Shown here: piece after piece, positions 48,042-55,803 of the stretch | Layout of the letters: each line of letters opens with the position of its first letter | Position numbering within the stretch: the first letter of the stretch is position 1 | Assembly (NCBI RefSeq): GCF_001426085.1 | Contig: NZ_LMRR01000004.1 | Location: 196,466 to 260,465, forward strand | Direction of reading: 5' to 3' | Origin: Rhodococcus sp. Leaf278 | GTDB taxonomy: Bacteria; Actinomycetota; Actinomycetes; Mycobacteriales; Mycobacteriaceae | Length of the DNA stretch: 64,000 nt | Program-made: the position numbers and the translations under genes | Notes under the pieces: model-generated | Told to the model about the DNA's origin: nothing | The model's input: only the letters and a program-made list of their open reading frames with translations | Database searches by the model: none

Positions 48042-49520
48042 ATGCCCTCAACCACAACCTCACCGCAGGTGGCCGTAAACGATATCGGCTCCGCAGAGGA
48101 TTTTCTCGCAGCCATCGACGCGACGATCAAGTACTTCAACGATGGTGACATCGTCGAAGGCACCATCGTCAAGGTCGATCGCGACGAGGTTCTACTCGAC
48201 ATCGGTTACAAGACCGAAGGCGTCATCCCTTCTCGCGAGCTCTCCATCAAGCACGACGTCGACCCCAATGAGGTCGTCTCCGTGGGAGATGAGATCGAAG
48301 CACTCGTCCTCACCAAGGAGGACAAGGAAGGCCGCCTGATCCTGTCCAAGAAGCGAGCTCAGTACGAGCGCGCTTGGGGCACGATCGAGGAGCTCAAGGA
48401 GAAGGACGAGGCCGTCAAGGGCACCGTCATCGAGGTCGTCAAGGGTGGACTCATCCTGGATATCGGTCTCCGCGGCTTCCTGCCTGCCTCGCTCGTCGAG
48501 ATGCGTCGTGTCCGCGACCTCCAGCCGTACGTCGGCAAGGAGATCGAGGCCAAGATCATCGAGCTCGACAAGAACCGCAACAATGTGGTCCTGTCGCGTC
48601 GCGCATGGCTCGAGCAGACCCAGTCCGAGGTCCGCAGCGAGTTCCTGCACCAGCTCCAGAAGGGCCAGGTCCGTAAGGGCGTCGTGTCCTCCATCGTCAA
48701 CTTCGGTGCCTTCGTGGACCTGGGTGGCGTCGACGGCCTGGTGCACGTCTCCGAGCTGTCCTGGAAGCACATCGATCACCCGTCCGAGGTCGTCGAGGTC
48801 GGCACCGAGGTCACCGTCGAGGTTCTCGACGTCGACCTGGACCGCGAGCGTGTGTCTCTGTCGCTCAAGGCAACTCAGGAAGATCCGTGGCGCCAGTTCG
48901 CTCGCACCCACGCGATCGGCCAGATCGTGCCCGGCAAGGTCACCAAGCTGGTTCCCTTCGGTGCATTCGTGCGCGTCGAAGAGGGCATCGAGGGCCTCGT
49001 GCACATCTCCGAGCTGGCCGAGCGCCACGTGGAGGTTCCGGACCAGGTCGTGGGTGTCGGCGACGACGCTCTCGTCAAGGTCATCGACATCGATCTCGAG
49101 CGTCGCCGGATTTCGTTGAGCCTCAAGCAGGCCAACGAGGACTACGCAGAAGAGTTCGATCCGTCCAAGTACGGCATGGCCGACTCGTACGACGAGGGTG
49201 GCAACTACATCTTCCCCGAGGGCTTCGACTCCGAGACCAACGAATGGCTCGAAGGTTACGAGAAGCAGCGTGAAGAGTGGGAAGGTCGCTACGCCGAGGC
49301 AGAGCGTCGCCACAAGATGCACACCGCTCAGATGGAGAAGACGGCCAAGGACGAAGCTGCCGAAGCCGCCAACACCAACTACTCCTCCGAGTCGGGTCAG
49401 GCCCCCGCCGACGCAGAAGGCGACGCTCCCGCAGCGTCGGCTCCGGCCTCGACCGGTGGATCGCTGGCCAGCGATGCGCAGCTTGCTGCACTTCGCGAGA
49501 AGCTGTCCGGCAACGCCTGA
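48042..49520 (+). CDS. rpsA: 30S ribosomal protein S1
   Basis: A 492-residue protein with four S1 (OB-fold) repeats, roughly residues 36-105, 125-190, 210-280 and 295-365, the usual actinobacterial number (E. coli has six). Repeat landmarks are IVEGTIVKVDRDEVLLDIGY, VSSIVNFGAFVDLGGVDGL and VTKLVPFGAFVRVEEGIEGL. The C-terminal tail is acidic then Ala/Ser/Pro-rich. S1 binds mRNA and, in mycobacteria, has been discussed as a pyrazinoic acid target. The ATG at 48042 is used; the open frame from 47847 is leader. A terminator follows. Confidence 0.97.
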   Translation: MPSTTTSPQVAVNDIGSAEDFLAAIDATIKYFNDGDIVEGTIVKVDRDEVLLDIGYKTEGVIPSRELSIKHDVDPNEVVSVGDEIEALVLTKEDKEGRLILSKKRAQYERAWGTIEELKEKDEAVKGTVIEVVKGGLILDIGLRGFLPASLVEMRRVRDLQPYVGKEIEAKIIELDKNRNNVVLSRRAWLEQTQSEVRSEFLHQLQKGQVRKGVVSSIVNFGAFVDLGGVDGLVHVSELSWKHIDHPSEVVEVGTEVTVEVLDVDLDRERVSLSLKATQEDPWRQFARTHAIGQIVPGKVTKLVPFGAFVRVEEGIEGLVHISELAERHVEVPDQVVGVGDDALVKVIDIDLERRRISLSLKQANEDYAEEFDPSKYGMADSYDEGGNYIFPEGFDSETNEWLEGYEKQREEWEGRYAEAERRHKMHTAQMEKTAKDEAAEAANTNYSSESGQAPADAEGDAPAASAPASTGGSLASDAQLAALREKLSGNA

Positions 49521-49552
49521 TAGAAGTTGTCCACCCGTGAGGGTGTGACCGC

Positions 49553-49583
49553 AGCCCCGGTTCTCTTCGTGAGAGCCGGGGCT
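49553..49583 (+). terminator. Rho-independent terminator of rpsA
   Basis: A 13-bp stem with one G-U pair (49553-49565 with 49571-49583), loop TTCGT, followed by TTTCTCGTT. Confidence 0.75.
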
Positions 49584-49682
49584 TTCTCGTTCGAATGCAG
49601 TCGGGCGGACACGTTCGGCTCGCGAGACGACAATGGACCCGGTTCCGATGAACCGGGCCCATGTGTGAGGGGGAAGTGCGAA

Positions 49683-49892
49683 CTACGCGGCGGTGGCTGG
49701 ACTCCACTGACCGACGCTCTCCGTGCGCTTGCGCATGCTGGCGAAGCTGTGGCGGGCGGGGGTGAGGAGATTGGTGAACCAGTTACGCCGGTGGTCGGCC
49801 AACGCCGAGGCAACTTCCGGAATGAGAACGCAATGTACGCCTGCATCCATGCCAAGGCGGTGCCGACCCGGTTGGATCTGATTGCTTCGCAT
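49683..49892 (-). CDS. 69-residue small protein
   Basis: A frame with ATG at 49892 and TAG at 49683. The protein begins MRSNQIQPGRHRLGMDAG and ends SMRKRTESVGQWSPATAA, basic and with two helix-like stretches (IPEVASALADHRRNWFTNLL). AAAAGGACA lies 4-7 nt before the ATG as a ribosome site, deciding against an in-frame ATG at 49907. Codon use is strongly high-GC at third positions. It is divergent from coaE. I do not recognise the family, and no function is assigned. Confidence 0.6.
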   Translation of the reverse strand: MRSNQIQPGRHRLGMDAGVHCVLIPEVASALADHRRNWFTNLLTPARHSFASMRKRTESVGQWSPATAA

Positions 49893-50022
49893 GGGTGTCC
49901 TTTTCAATAGCAGTGGGTCGGCACATAGAGGTCGCGCTTGGTCGAAGATAACCGACAGACCTCCGAAACCGGTGCATTTGGGGCTGGTGTGCTTCGGCGT
50001 GTTCGAGTGTCAGACTGGGTGC

Positions 50023-51240
50023 ATGCTGAGACTGGGACTGACCGGCGGAATAGGTGCCGGAAAATCGACCGTGGCCAAGGTGCTGACCGAGCTGGGTGGA
50101 GTTCTCGTCGACTCCGATGTGCTCGCCCGCGAAGTCGTGGAACCGGGAACGCCAGGGCTGCAACAACTGACGGATACCTTCGGAGCAGACATTCTCGCCC
50201 CCGACGGTTCGTTGGACCGTCCGGCGTTGGCGGCCGTGGCGTTCGGGAACGAGGAATCCCGGAAGAAGCTCAACGGCATCGTCCACCCGCTGGTCGGTAA
50301 GCGTACTGCCGAGATCATCGACGGTGCGGCCTCGGATGCCATTGTGGTGCAGGATATTCCGCTGCTCGTCGAAGGCTCGATGGGTCCGTTCTTCCACCTT
50401 GTCGTGGTCGTCTGGGTCGACGCCGAAGAACGAGTACGCCGGCTCACCGGGCAACGGAACATGCCCGAGGCCGACGCCCGTGCGCGAATCGCCGCGCAAG
50501 CAAGCGATGACGCACGCCGAGCCGCAGCAGACGTATGGATCGACAACACCGGTGCGCCGGGCAGCGTCGACGAGCAGGTTCGGCTCCTGTGGAACGAGCG
50601 CCTGATTCCCTTCGAGCGCAACATAAGAGAGGGCATCGTCGCCCGCACGCATCCGGAACAGGTAACGGCAGACCCGGCATGGGAGTTGCAGGCTCGCCGA
50701 ATCATCGGTCGCTTGGCTCTGGCCTGTGCGGACGAAGCCGTCCGAATCGACCATGTGGGATCCACCGCCGTGCCCGGTCTCGACGCCAAGGACGTCATCG
50801 ACATTCAAATCACGGTGCATTCTCTAGACGATGCGGACGCGGTCGGCGATCGGTTGCGTCTTGCCGGGTTCCCCGGAGTCGAGACCAGTAACTTCGACGA
50901 TCCGAAGCCTGCATACGGAATGGGTGGCGAGGCCGACCCGGCGGTGTGGGGCAAGCGTTTTCACGGCAACGCCGATCCGGGTCGACCGGCCAATGTTCAT
51001 GTTCGAGTCGACGGTTGGCCGAACCAGAAGTTCGCTCTGTTGTTCCGTGACTGGCTACGAGTGGACTCAGCGGTCGCGACGGAATACGCGGGAATCAAGC
51101 GGCGCGCCTCGGAGGCGGCTGCAGGGATTACGGACTATCGATCTGCGATCGAAGCGTACGAGAACGCCAAGGCACCGTGGTTCGACGTTGCCTACCGTCG
51201 GGCGTGGCAGTGGGCGGAGCAGACGAACTGGACGGCATGA
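50023..51240 (+). CDS. coaE: Dephospho-CoA kinase fused to a GrpB/UPF0157 domain
   Basis: A 405-residue two-domain protein. Residues 1-200 are dephospho-CoA kinase, the last step of CoA synthesis: P-loop GLTGGIGAGKSTVAK, LVDSDVLAREVV and QDIPLLVEG. Residues about 210-405 are a GrpB/UPF0157 nucleotidyltransferase-like domain (IDHVGSTAVPGLDAKDVIDI; YRRAWQWAEQ). From memory the same fusion is found in mycobacterial CoaE. The ATG at 50023 starts at the P-loop, so the upstream open frame is not used. Confidence 0.95.
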   Translation: MLRLGLTGGIGAGKSTVAKVLTELGGVLVDSDVLAREVVEPGTPGLQQLTDTFGADILAPDGSLDRPALAAVAFGNEESRKKLNGIVHPLVGKRTAEIIDGAASDAIVVQDIPLLVEGSMGPFFHLVVVVWVDAEERVRRLTGQRNMPEADARARIAAQASDDARRAAADVWIDNTGAPGSVDEQVRLLWNERLIPFERNIREGIVARTHPEQVTADPAWELQARRIIGRLALACADEAVRIDHVGSTAVPGLDAKDVIDIQITVHSLDDADAVGDRLRLAGFPGVETSNFDDPKPAYGMGGEADPAVWGKRFHGNADPGRPANVHVRVDGWPNQKFALLFRDWLRVDSAVATEYAGIKRRASEAAAGITDYRSAIEAYENAKAPWFDVAYRRAWQWAEQTNWTA

Positions 51241-51255
51241 ACCGGACGGTATCCA

Positions 51256-51801
51256 TCAGGATGGTTTGCCGTTCCACTCCGTCGGCATACCGACGGACGC
51301 GAGCCAGGCGTTCAGGTCGTAATCGTGCCGCGTCAGCCCTTCGATGGCCGTGATCGATCTGGACAGAGCGAGCTCGGCGGTCGGGGTGTCCAGGTGCTGC
51401 GCCACCCTTGCGTCGAACAACTCGTCGACGTCGAGCAGGTCGTAATCGCGGCCGGTGCGGACACTGAGGTCCAGATAATGGTCGACGGAGGTCCACTCGG
51501 TAGTGCCGGCCGTGTACTCGCCGATGTCGACGTAGTAGTCCTGGTCGCGTGCGTGCGCGGGTAGGTAGTGGAACACCGAGGCGCGGAGCCCGAGAGCAGG
51601 CAGGAGCCAGGACTCCAGGTAGTCGAAGTGGGCATGGTCCGAGGGTCTGGCCATGTACAGCCCCCACGGCTCGACGCGATATTCGTCCACGACGCGCACG
51701 AATCCTTTGGGGTCCACGTTGGTTTTGGCAACGAGGTCGAACGTCTCGTGCTTGGGGGCATGGACGACGGTGTGCGCACCGGCTGACGTGTGAGCGACCA
51801 T
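51256..51801 (-). CDS. DUF402-domain protein
   Basis: A 181-residue protein of the DUF402 family (Rv1632c-like). Typical phrases are [47 protein letters not shown] and [26 protein letters not shown] with an acidic cluster that may bind a metal. The family includes an RNA/nucleotide-phosphatase-like group; function here is unassigned. The ATG at 51801 has a TANNNT hexamer 8 nt upstream. It is convergent with coaE and divergent from uvrB. Confidence 0.88.
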   Translation of the reverse strand: MVAHTSAGAHTVVHAPKHETFDLVAKTNVDPKGFVRVVDEYRVEPWGLYMARPSDHAHFDYLESWLLPALGLRASVFHYLPAHARDQDYYVDIGEYTAGTTEWTSVDHYLDLSVRTGRDYDLLDVDELFDARVAQHLDTPTAELALSRSITAIEGLTRHDYDLNAWLASVGMPTEWNGKPS

Positions 51802-51809
51802 GCCTGTAG

Positions 51810-51815
51810 AAGCTA
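51810..51815 (-). promoter_or_regulatory. Putative -10 (TAGCTT) of the DUF402 gene
   Basis: TANNNT hexamer 8 nt before the ATG at 51801. Confidence 0.4.
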
Positions 51816-51867
51816 CCGGGAACCGACCTCAGGAGTCTGTCCTACGGAACTTGTCGGTGGTCGCGTC

Positions 51868-51873
51868 TACGCT
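51868..51873 (+). promoter_or_regulatory. Putative -10 (TACGCT) of uvrB
   Basis: TANNNT hexamer 6 nt before the ATG at 51880. No SOS box of the usual type was recognised nearby. Confidence 0.45.
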
Positions 51874-51879
51874 TGTGTA

Positions 51880-54042
51880 ATGGCGTTTGCATCCGAACAT
51901 CCCGTCGTCGCGCACTCCGAACATCGTCCGGTGGGCGCGATCGAACGCACCGGACCGGCGTTCGAGGTCGTCAGCGAACACGTACCGGCCGGCGATCAGC
52001 CGACCGCTATCGCCGAGCTCGAACGGCGGATCAAGGCGGACGAGAAGGACGTCGTGCTTCTCGGTGCCACGGGTACCGGCAAATCGGCCACCACGGCCTG
52101 GCTGATCGAGAAGCTGCAGCGTCCCACCCTGGTGATGGCGCCGAACAAGACCCTGGCTGCGCAGTTGGCGAACGAGTTGCGAGACATGCTGCCCAACAAT
52201 GCAGTCGAGTACTTCGTCTCGTACTACGACTACTACCAGCCCGAGGCGTACATCGCTCAGACCGATACCTACATCGAGAAGGACTCGTCGATCAACGACG
52301 ATGTCGAGCGGCTGCGGCACTCGGCCACTGCATCTCTGCTCTCACGACGCGACGTGGTGGTGGTGGCCTCGGTGTCCTGCATCTACGGCCTCGGAACTCC
52401 GCAGTCGTACGTCGACCGGTCGATCGAGCTCGAAGTCAATGTCGAAGTCCAGCGTGATGCACTGCTGCGGCTGCTGGTGGACGTGCAGTACACCCGCAAC
52501 GACATGGCGTTCACCCGCGGATCGTTCCGGGTTCGCGGCGACACCGTCGAGATCATTCCGTCGTACGAGGAACTGGCAATTCGTATCGAGTTCTTCGGCG
52601 ACGAGATCGAGGCGCTCTATTATTTGCACCCGCTGACCGGGGACATCGTCCGGCAGGTCGATTCCGTACGCATCTTCCCGGCCACTCACTATGTTGCCGG
52701 GCCGGAGCGGATGGAACGAGCCGTCAAGGACATCGAAGCCGAACTCGAAGCGCGTCTGGCCGAGTTGGAGGGCAAGGGGAAGCTGCTGGAGGCACAACGG
52801 TTGCGGATGCGGACGCAATACGACCTGGAGATGATCAAGCAGGTGGGGTTCTGCTCGGGAATCGAGAACTACTCGCGCCACATCGACGGCCGCGGGGCCG
52901 GCACAGCACCGGCGACGTTGATCGACTACTTTCCCGAGGATTTCCTGCTCGTCATCGACGAGTCGCACGTCACCGTGCCCCAGATCGGAGCGATGTACGA
53001 GGGCGACATGTCGCGCAAGCGAAACCTGGTCGATTTCGGGTTCCGTCTCCCGTCGGCGACCGACAACCGTCCGCTGACGTGGGAAGAGTTCACCAAGCGG
53101 ATCGGTCAGACGGTCTATCTCTCCGCCACCCCAGGAAAGTACGAGTTGGGTCAGACCGGCGGGGAATTCGTCGAGCAGGTCATCAGGCCGACCGGACTTG
53201 TCGATCCCCAGGTGGTCATCAAGCCGACCAAGGGACAGATCGACGATCTGGTGCATCAGATTCGGGAGCGCGCGGAGAAGGACGAGCGCGTGTTGGTGAC
53301 CACCCTGACCAAGAAGATGTCGGAAGATCTCACCGACTACCTTCTCGAACTGGGCATTCGCGTGCGTTACCTGCATTCCGACATCGACACGCTTCGCCGA
53401 GTGGAGCTGCTCCGGCAACTTCGACTCGGCGAGTACGACGTACTGGTGGGCATCAACCTGCTGCGTGAGGGCCTCGACCTTCCGGAAGTGTCGCTCGTCG
53501 CGATTCTCGACGCCGACAAGGAAGGCTTCCTCCGCAGCGGTACGAGCCTCATCCAGACAATCGGCCGTGCCGCCCGAAATGTGTCCGGCGAAGTGCACAT
53601 GTACGCCGACAAGATGACGGACTCGATGACGTACGCAATCGAGGAAACCGAACGTCGGCGCGAGAAGCAGATCGCGTACAACAAGGAGCGGGGAGTAGAT
53701 CCACAGCCGTTGCGCAAGAAGATCGCCGACATCCTCGATCAGGTGTATCAGGAAGCCGAGGACACCGACAACGTCGTCGAAATCGGTGGTTCCGGCCGCA
53801 ACGCCAGCCGGGGGCGACGCGCGCAGGGCGAAGCAGGGCGGTCCGTCAGCTCCGGGGTCTACGAGGGTCAAGACGTGTCGTCGATGCCGCGCGCGGAGCT
53901 GGCCGATCTGATCAAGAACATGACCGACCAGATGATGAACGCTGCCCGCGAACTGAAATTCGAGCTCGCAGGGCGGTTACGAGACGAGATTCAAGATCTG
54001 AAGAAGGAACTGCGCGGAATGGACGCGGCAGGGCTCAAATAG
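51880..54042 (+). CDS. uvrB: Excinuclease ABC subunit UvrB
   Basis: A 720-residue damage-recognition helicase-like protein that receives DNA from UvrA and recruits UvrC. Walker A is [16 protein letters not shown], the beta-hairpin is [20 protein letters not shown], the DEAD-like box [12 protein letters not shown], later helicase motifs are in [18 protein letters not shown] and QTIGRAARN, and the C-terminal UVR domain is [15 protein letters not shown]-like to [14 protein letters not shown]. The ATG at 51880 has a TANNNT hexamer 6 nt upstream; the ORF from 51790 is not used. Confidence 0.97.
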   Translation: MAFASEHPVVAHSEHRPVGAIERTGPAFEVVSEHVPAGDQPTAIAELERRIKADEKDVVLLGATGTGKSATTAWLIEKLQRPTLVMAPNKTLAAQLANELRDMLPNNAVEYFVSYYDYYQPEAYIAQTDTYIEKDSSINDDVERLRHSATASLLSRRDVVVVASVSCIYGLGTPQSYVDRSIELEVNVEVQRDALLRLLVDVQYTRNDMAFTRGSFRVRGDTVEIIPSYEELAIRIEFFGDEIEALYYLHPLTGDIVRQVDSVRIFPATHYVAGPERMERAVKDIEAELEARLAELEGKGKLLEAQRLRMRTQYDLEMIKQVGFCSGIENYSRHIDGRGAGTAPATLIDYFPEDFLLVIDESHVTVPQIGAMYEGDMSRKRNLVDFGFRLPSATDNRPLTWEEFTKRIGQTVYLSATPGKYELGQTGGEFVEQVIRPTGLVDPQVVIKPTKGQIDDLVHQIRERAEKDERVLVTTLTKKMSEDLTDYLLELGIRVRYLHSDIDTLRRVELLRQLRLGEYDVLVGINLLREGLDLPEVSLVAILDADKEGFLRSGTSLIQTIGRAARNVSGEVHMYADKMTDSMTYAIEETERRREKQIAYNKERGVDPQPLRKKIADILDQVYQEAEDTDNVVEIGGSGRNASRGRRAQGEAGRSVSSGVYEGQDVSSMPRAELADLIKNMTDQMMNAARELKFELAGRLRDEIQDLKKELRGMDAAGLK

Positions 54043-54060
54043 GGCAGGTGGGAGACGCGA

Positions 54061-54066
54061 TACGGT
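54061..54066 (+). promoter_or_regulatory. Putative -10 (TACGGT) before the SCO6745-family gene
   Basis: TANNNT hexamer 6 nt before the ATG at 54073, 19 nt after uvrB. Confidence 0.4.
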
Positions 54067-54072
54067 TCAGCA

Positions 54073-54939
54073 ATGGACGCAACCACCGCCGGCCGCACCT
54101 CTCGCGCGCTCGAACTGATTCACTCGATGACCTACTTCCTTCCGGAGACGCAGGACGCCTTGGTGGCGGCGGGGTTGCCGCCGCGGGCCTGTTATTTCGC
54201 GGGGCGTGCAGCGCCTCTGGGACGGGTCGGCGCAGGTGTCGTCACCGCCACGTTCTACAACTTCAACCGTGAACAGGTGGCACCGCTCATCCCGGCCGCC
54301 TGGGACATCGCATCACCCGACGAGATCATGGCGATCCGGTACGAGACTCTCGACGCTGCCTTCGGTCGACTGCTCGGCCCCGAGGTTCTGACGTCCGCGG
54401 ACATGTCCGAGGCTGCCGATCTGGCATCGATCGCTGCCCGTGGGATCCCCGGTGACGACGGTCGACCCCTGTTCGCCGCATACGCCGAGCTCGACTGGCC
54501 CACAGCGCCGCACCTGGTGTTGTGGCATGCCCTGACCCTGATCCGCGAATACCGCGGCGACGGCCACATTGCGGCGCTGCAGACGGCGGGCCTGAGCGGT
54601 CTCGAAGCGCTGATCACCCACACCGCCACCGGCTACGGCTTCGAGAAGGAGTTCGCGCGCAAGCGTCGCGGATGGTCGACCGAGCAGTGGGACGGCGCGG
54701 TCGCGTCTCTGGCCGACCGAGAGCTGCTCTCGTCCGACGGTGCCCTGACTCAGGACGGGAAAGATCTCCGCACGTTGGTCGAGGACATCACCAACGACCT
54801 CGCGGTTGCGCCGTGGGCCGCCCTCGGCGAGGACGGGGCCGCTCGGCTGGTCTCGCTGGCGACGCCGTGGCGTGAGTCGATCGTCGGCCTGGGCGTCATT
54901 CCCGAGGGCGTCTTCGGACCCGCGATCAAGAAGAAGTAG
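54073..54939 (+). CDS. SCO6745-family protein (winged-helix-like)
   Basis: A 288-residue soluble protein matching the actinobacterial SCO6745 group: conserved ALELIHSMTYFLPETQDAL, YFAGRAAPLGRVGAGVVTATFYNF and APHLVLWHALTLIREYRGDGH, and WSTEQWDGAVASLADRELL with a winged-helix-like arrangement near the C terminus. Function is unknown. It ends 6 nt from the convergent ABC permease gene. Confidence 0.85.
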   Translation: MDATTAGRTSRALELIHSMTYFLPETQDALVAAGLPPRACYFAGRAAPLGRVGAGVVTATFYNFNREQVAPLIPAAWDIASPDEIMAIRYETLDAAFGRLLGPEVLTSADMSEAADLASIAARGIPGDDGRPLFAAYAELDWPTAPHLVLWHALTLIREYRGDGHIAALQTAGLSGLEALITHTATGYGFEKEFARKRRGWSTEQWDGAVASLADRELLSSDGALTQDGKDLRTLVEDITNDLAVAPWAALGEDGAARLVSLATPWRESIVGLGVIPEGVFGPAIKKK

Positions 54940-54945
54940 GCCGCC

Positions 54946-55803
54946 TCAGCTGGTGATGTCCTTGGTGGCGAAACGTCGCCATGCGATCAACCCGAACACT
55001 GCCGCGTACGTGATGGCCGAGTACGATCCCACCACCATGTCGTTCCAGTCGATACTCGTTCCGAAGGCGTCGATCCACGAGTTCGCGTAGTGCCCGGGCA
55101 GATAGTTGCGAAGCGATCCCAGTGCCGTGATCTGATCGAGAATCTGCATGAGGATCGACGTCATCACCGCGCCGCCGACGGCCCCGAGCGGGGCGTCGGT
55201 CAGCACCGACAACAGCATCGCCAGGCCGGCTACCCACAGCAGGTTGATGCCGATGTAGGCAACTGCGATAAGCAACCGCACCAGTGAGGTTCCGTACGAC
55301 AGTCCCTCACCGAGCGGCGTGATGAGCGACTCTGCGCCGTAGAGCACGGTGCCGATCAGCAGCGACACCCCGACGAGCACGACGATCGCCACGCTGGACA
55401 GCGTGGCGGATACCAGTGCTTTCTGCGTGAGCAGTCGGCTACGGGGCACGGGAATGGCCAGCAGGTATCTCAGACTGGACCACGAGGCCTCGCTGGCCAC
55501 CGAGTCGCCGAAGAACAGCGCCACCACGACGATCAGCAGGAACCCCACCGACATGAACAGTGCGAAGACCGTGAAGTTCATGCCTCCGCGGGTACCGAGT
55601 TCGATCAGTCCACCGGCGTCCGCGTCGTCACTCGAGCTGCCGACGGTGAAGGCGATCGCGAGGATCACCGGGAGCAGGGCAAGAAAACCGATGGCCAACT
55701 GAGTTCGACGGCGACCCAGCTGCCTGCGCAACTCGGTACGGAAGGGCAAGGTGCTGCCGCCGGTGTAACCGGCAGCGCGCCCGTCTGCGTGTGCGGTGCT
55801 CAT
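54946..55803 (-). CDS. ABC-2-type transporter permease
   Basis: A 285-residue membrane protein with six hydrophobic segments, preceded by a cytosolic RTELRRQLGRRRTQLAIG helix typical of ABC-2 exporters. Conserved elements include SGDSVASEASWSSLRYLLAIPVPRSRLL-like coupling helix positions (FFGDSVASEASWSSLRYLL). It overlaps the upstream hydrolase-ATPase gene by 4 nt, so the ATPase domain of that protein is its partner. Substrate unknown. Confidence 0.9.
   Translation of the reverse strand: MSTAHADGRAAGYTGGSTLPFRTELRRQLGRRRTQLAIGFLALLPVILAIAFTVGSSSDDADAGGLIELGTRGGMNFTVFALFMSVGFLLIVVVALFFGDSVASEASWSSLRYLLAIPVPRSRLLTQKALVSATLSSVAIVVLVGVSLLIGTVLYGAESLITPLGEGLSYGTSLVRLLIAVAYIGINLLWVAGLAMLLSVLTDAPLGAVGGAVMTSILMQILDQITALGSLRNYLPGHYANSWIDAFGTSIDWNDMVVGSYSAITYAAVFGLIAWRRFATKDITS

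Noticed and set aside
52342-53871. 509-codon minus-strand frame opposite uvrB
   Set aside because: Antisense shadow; uvrB motifs are complete on the plus strand.
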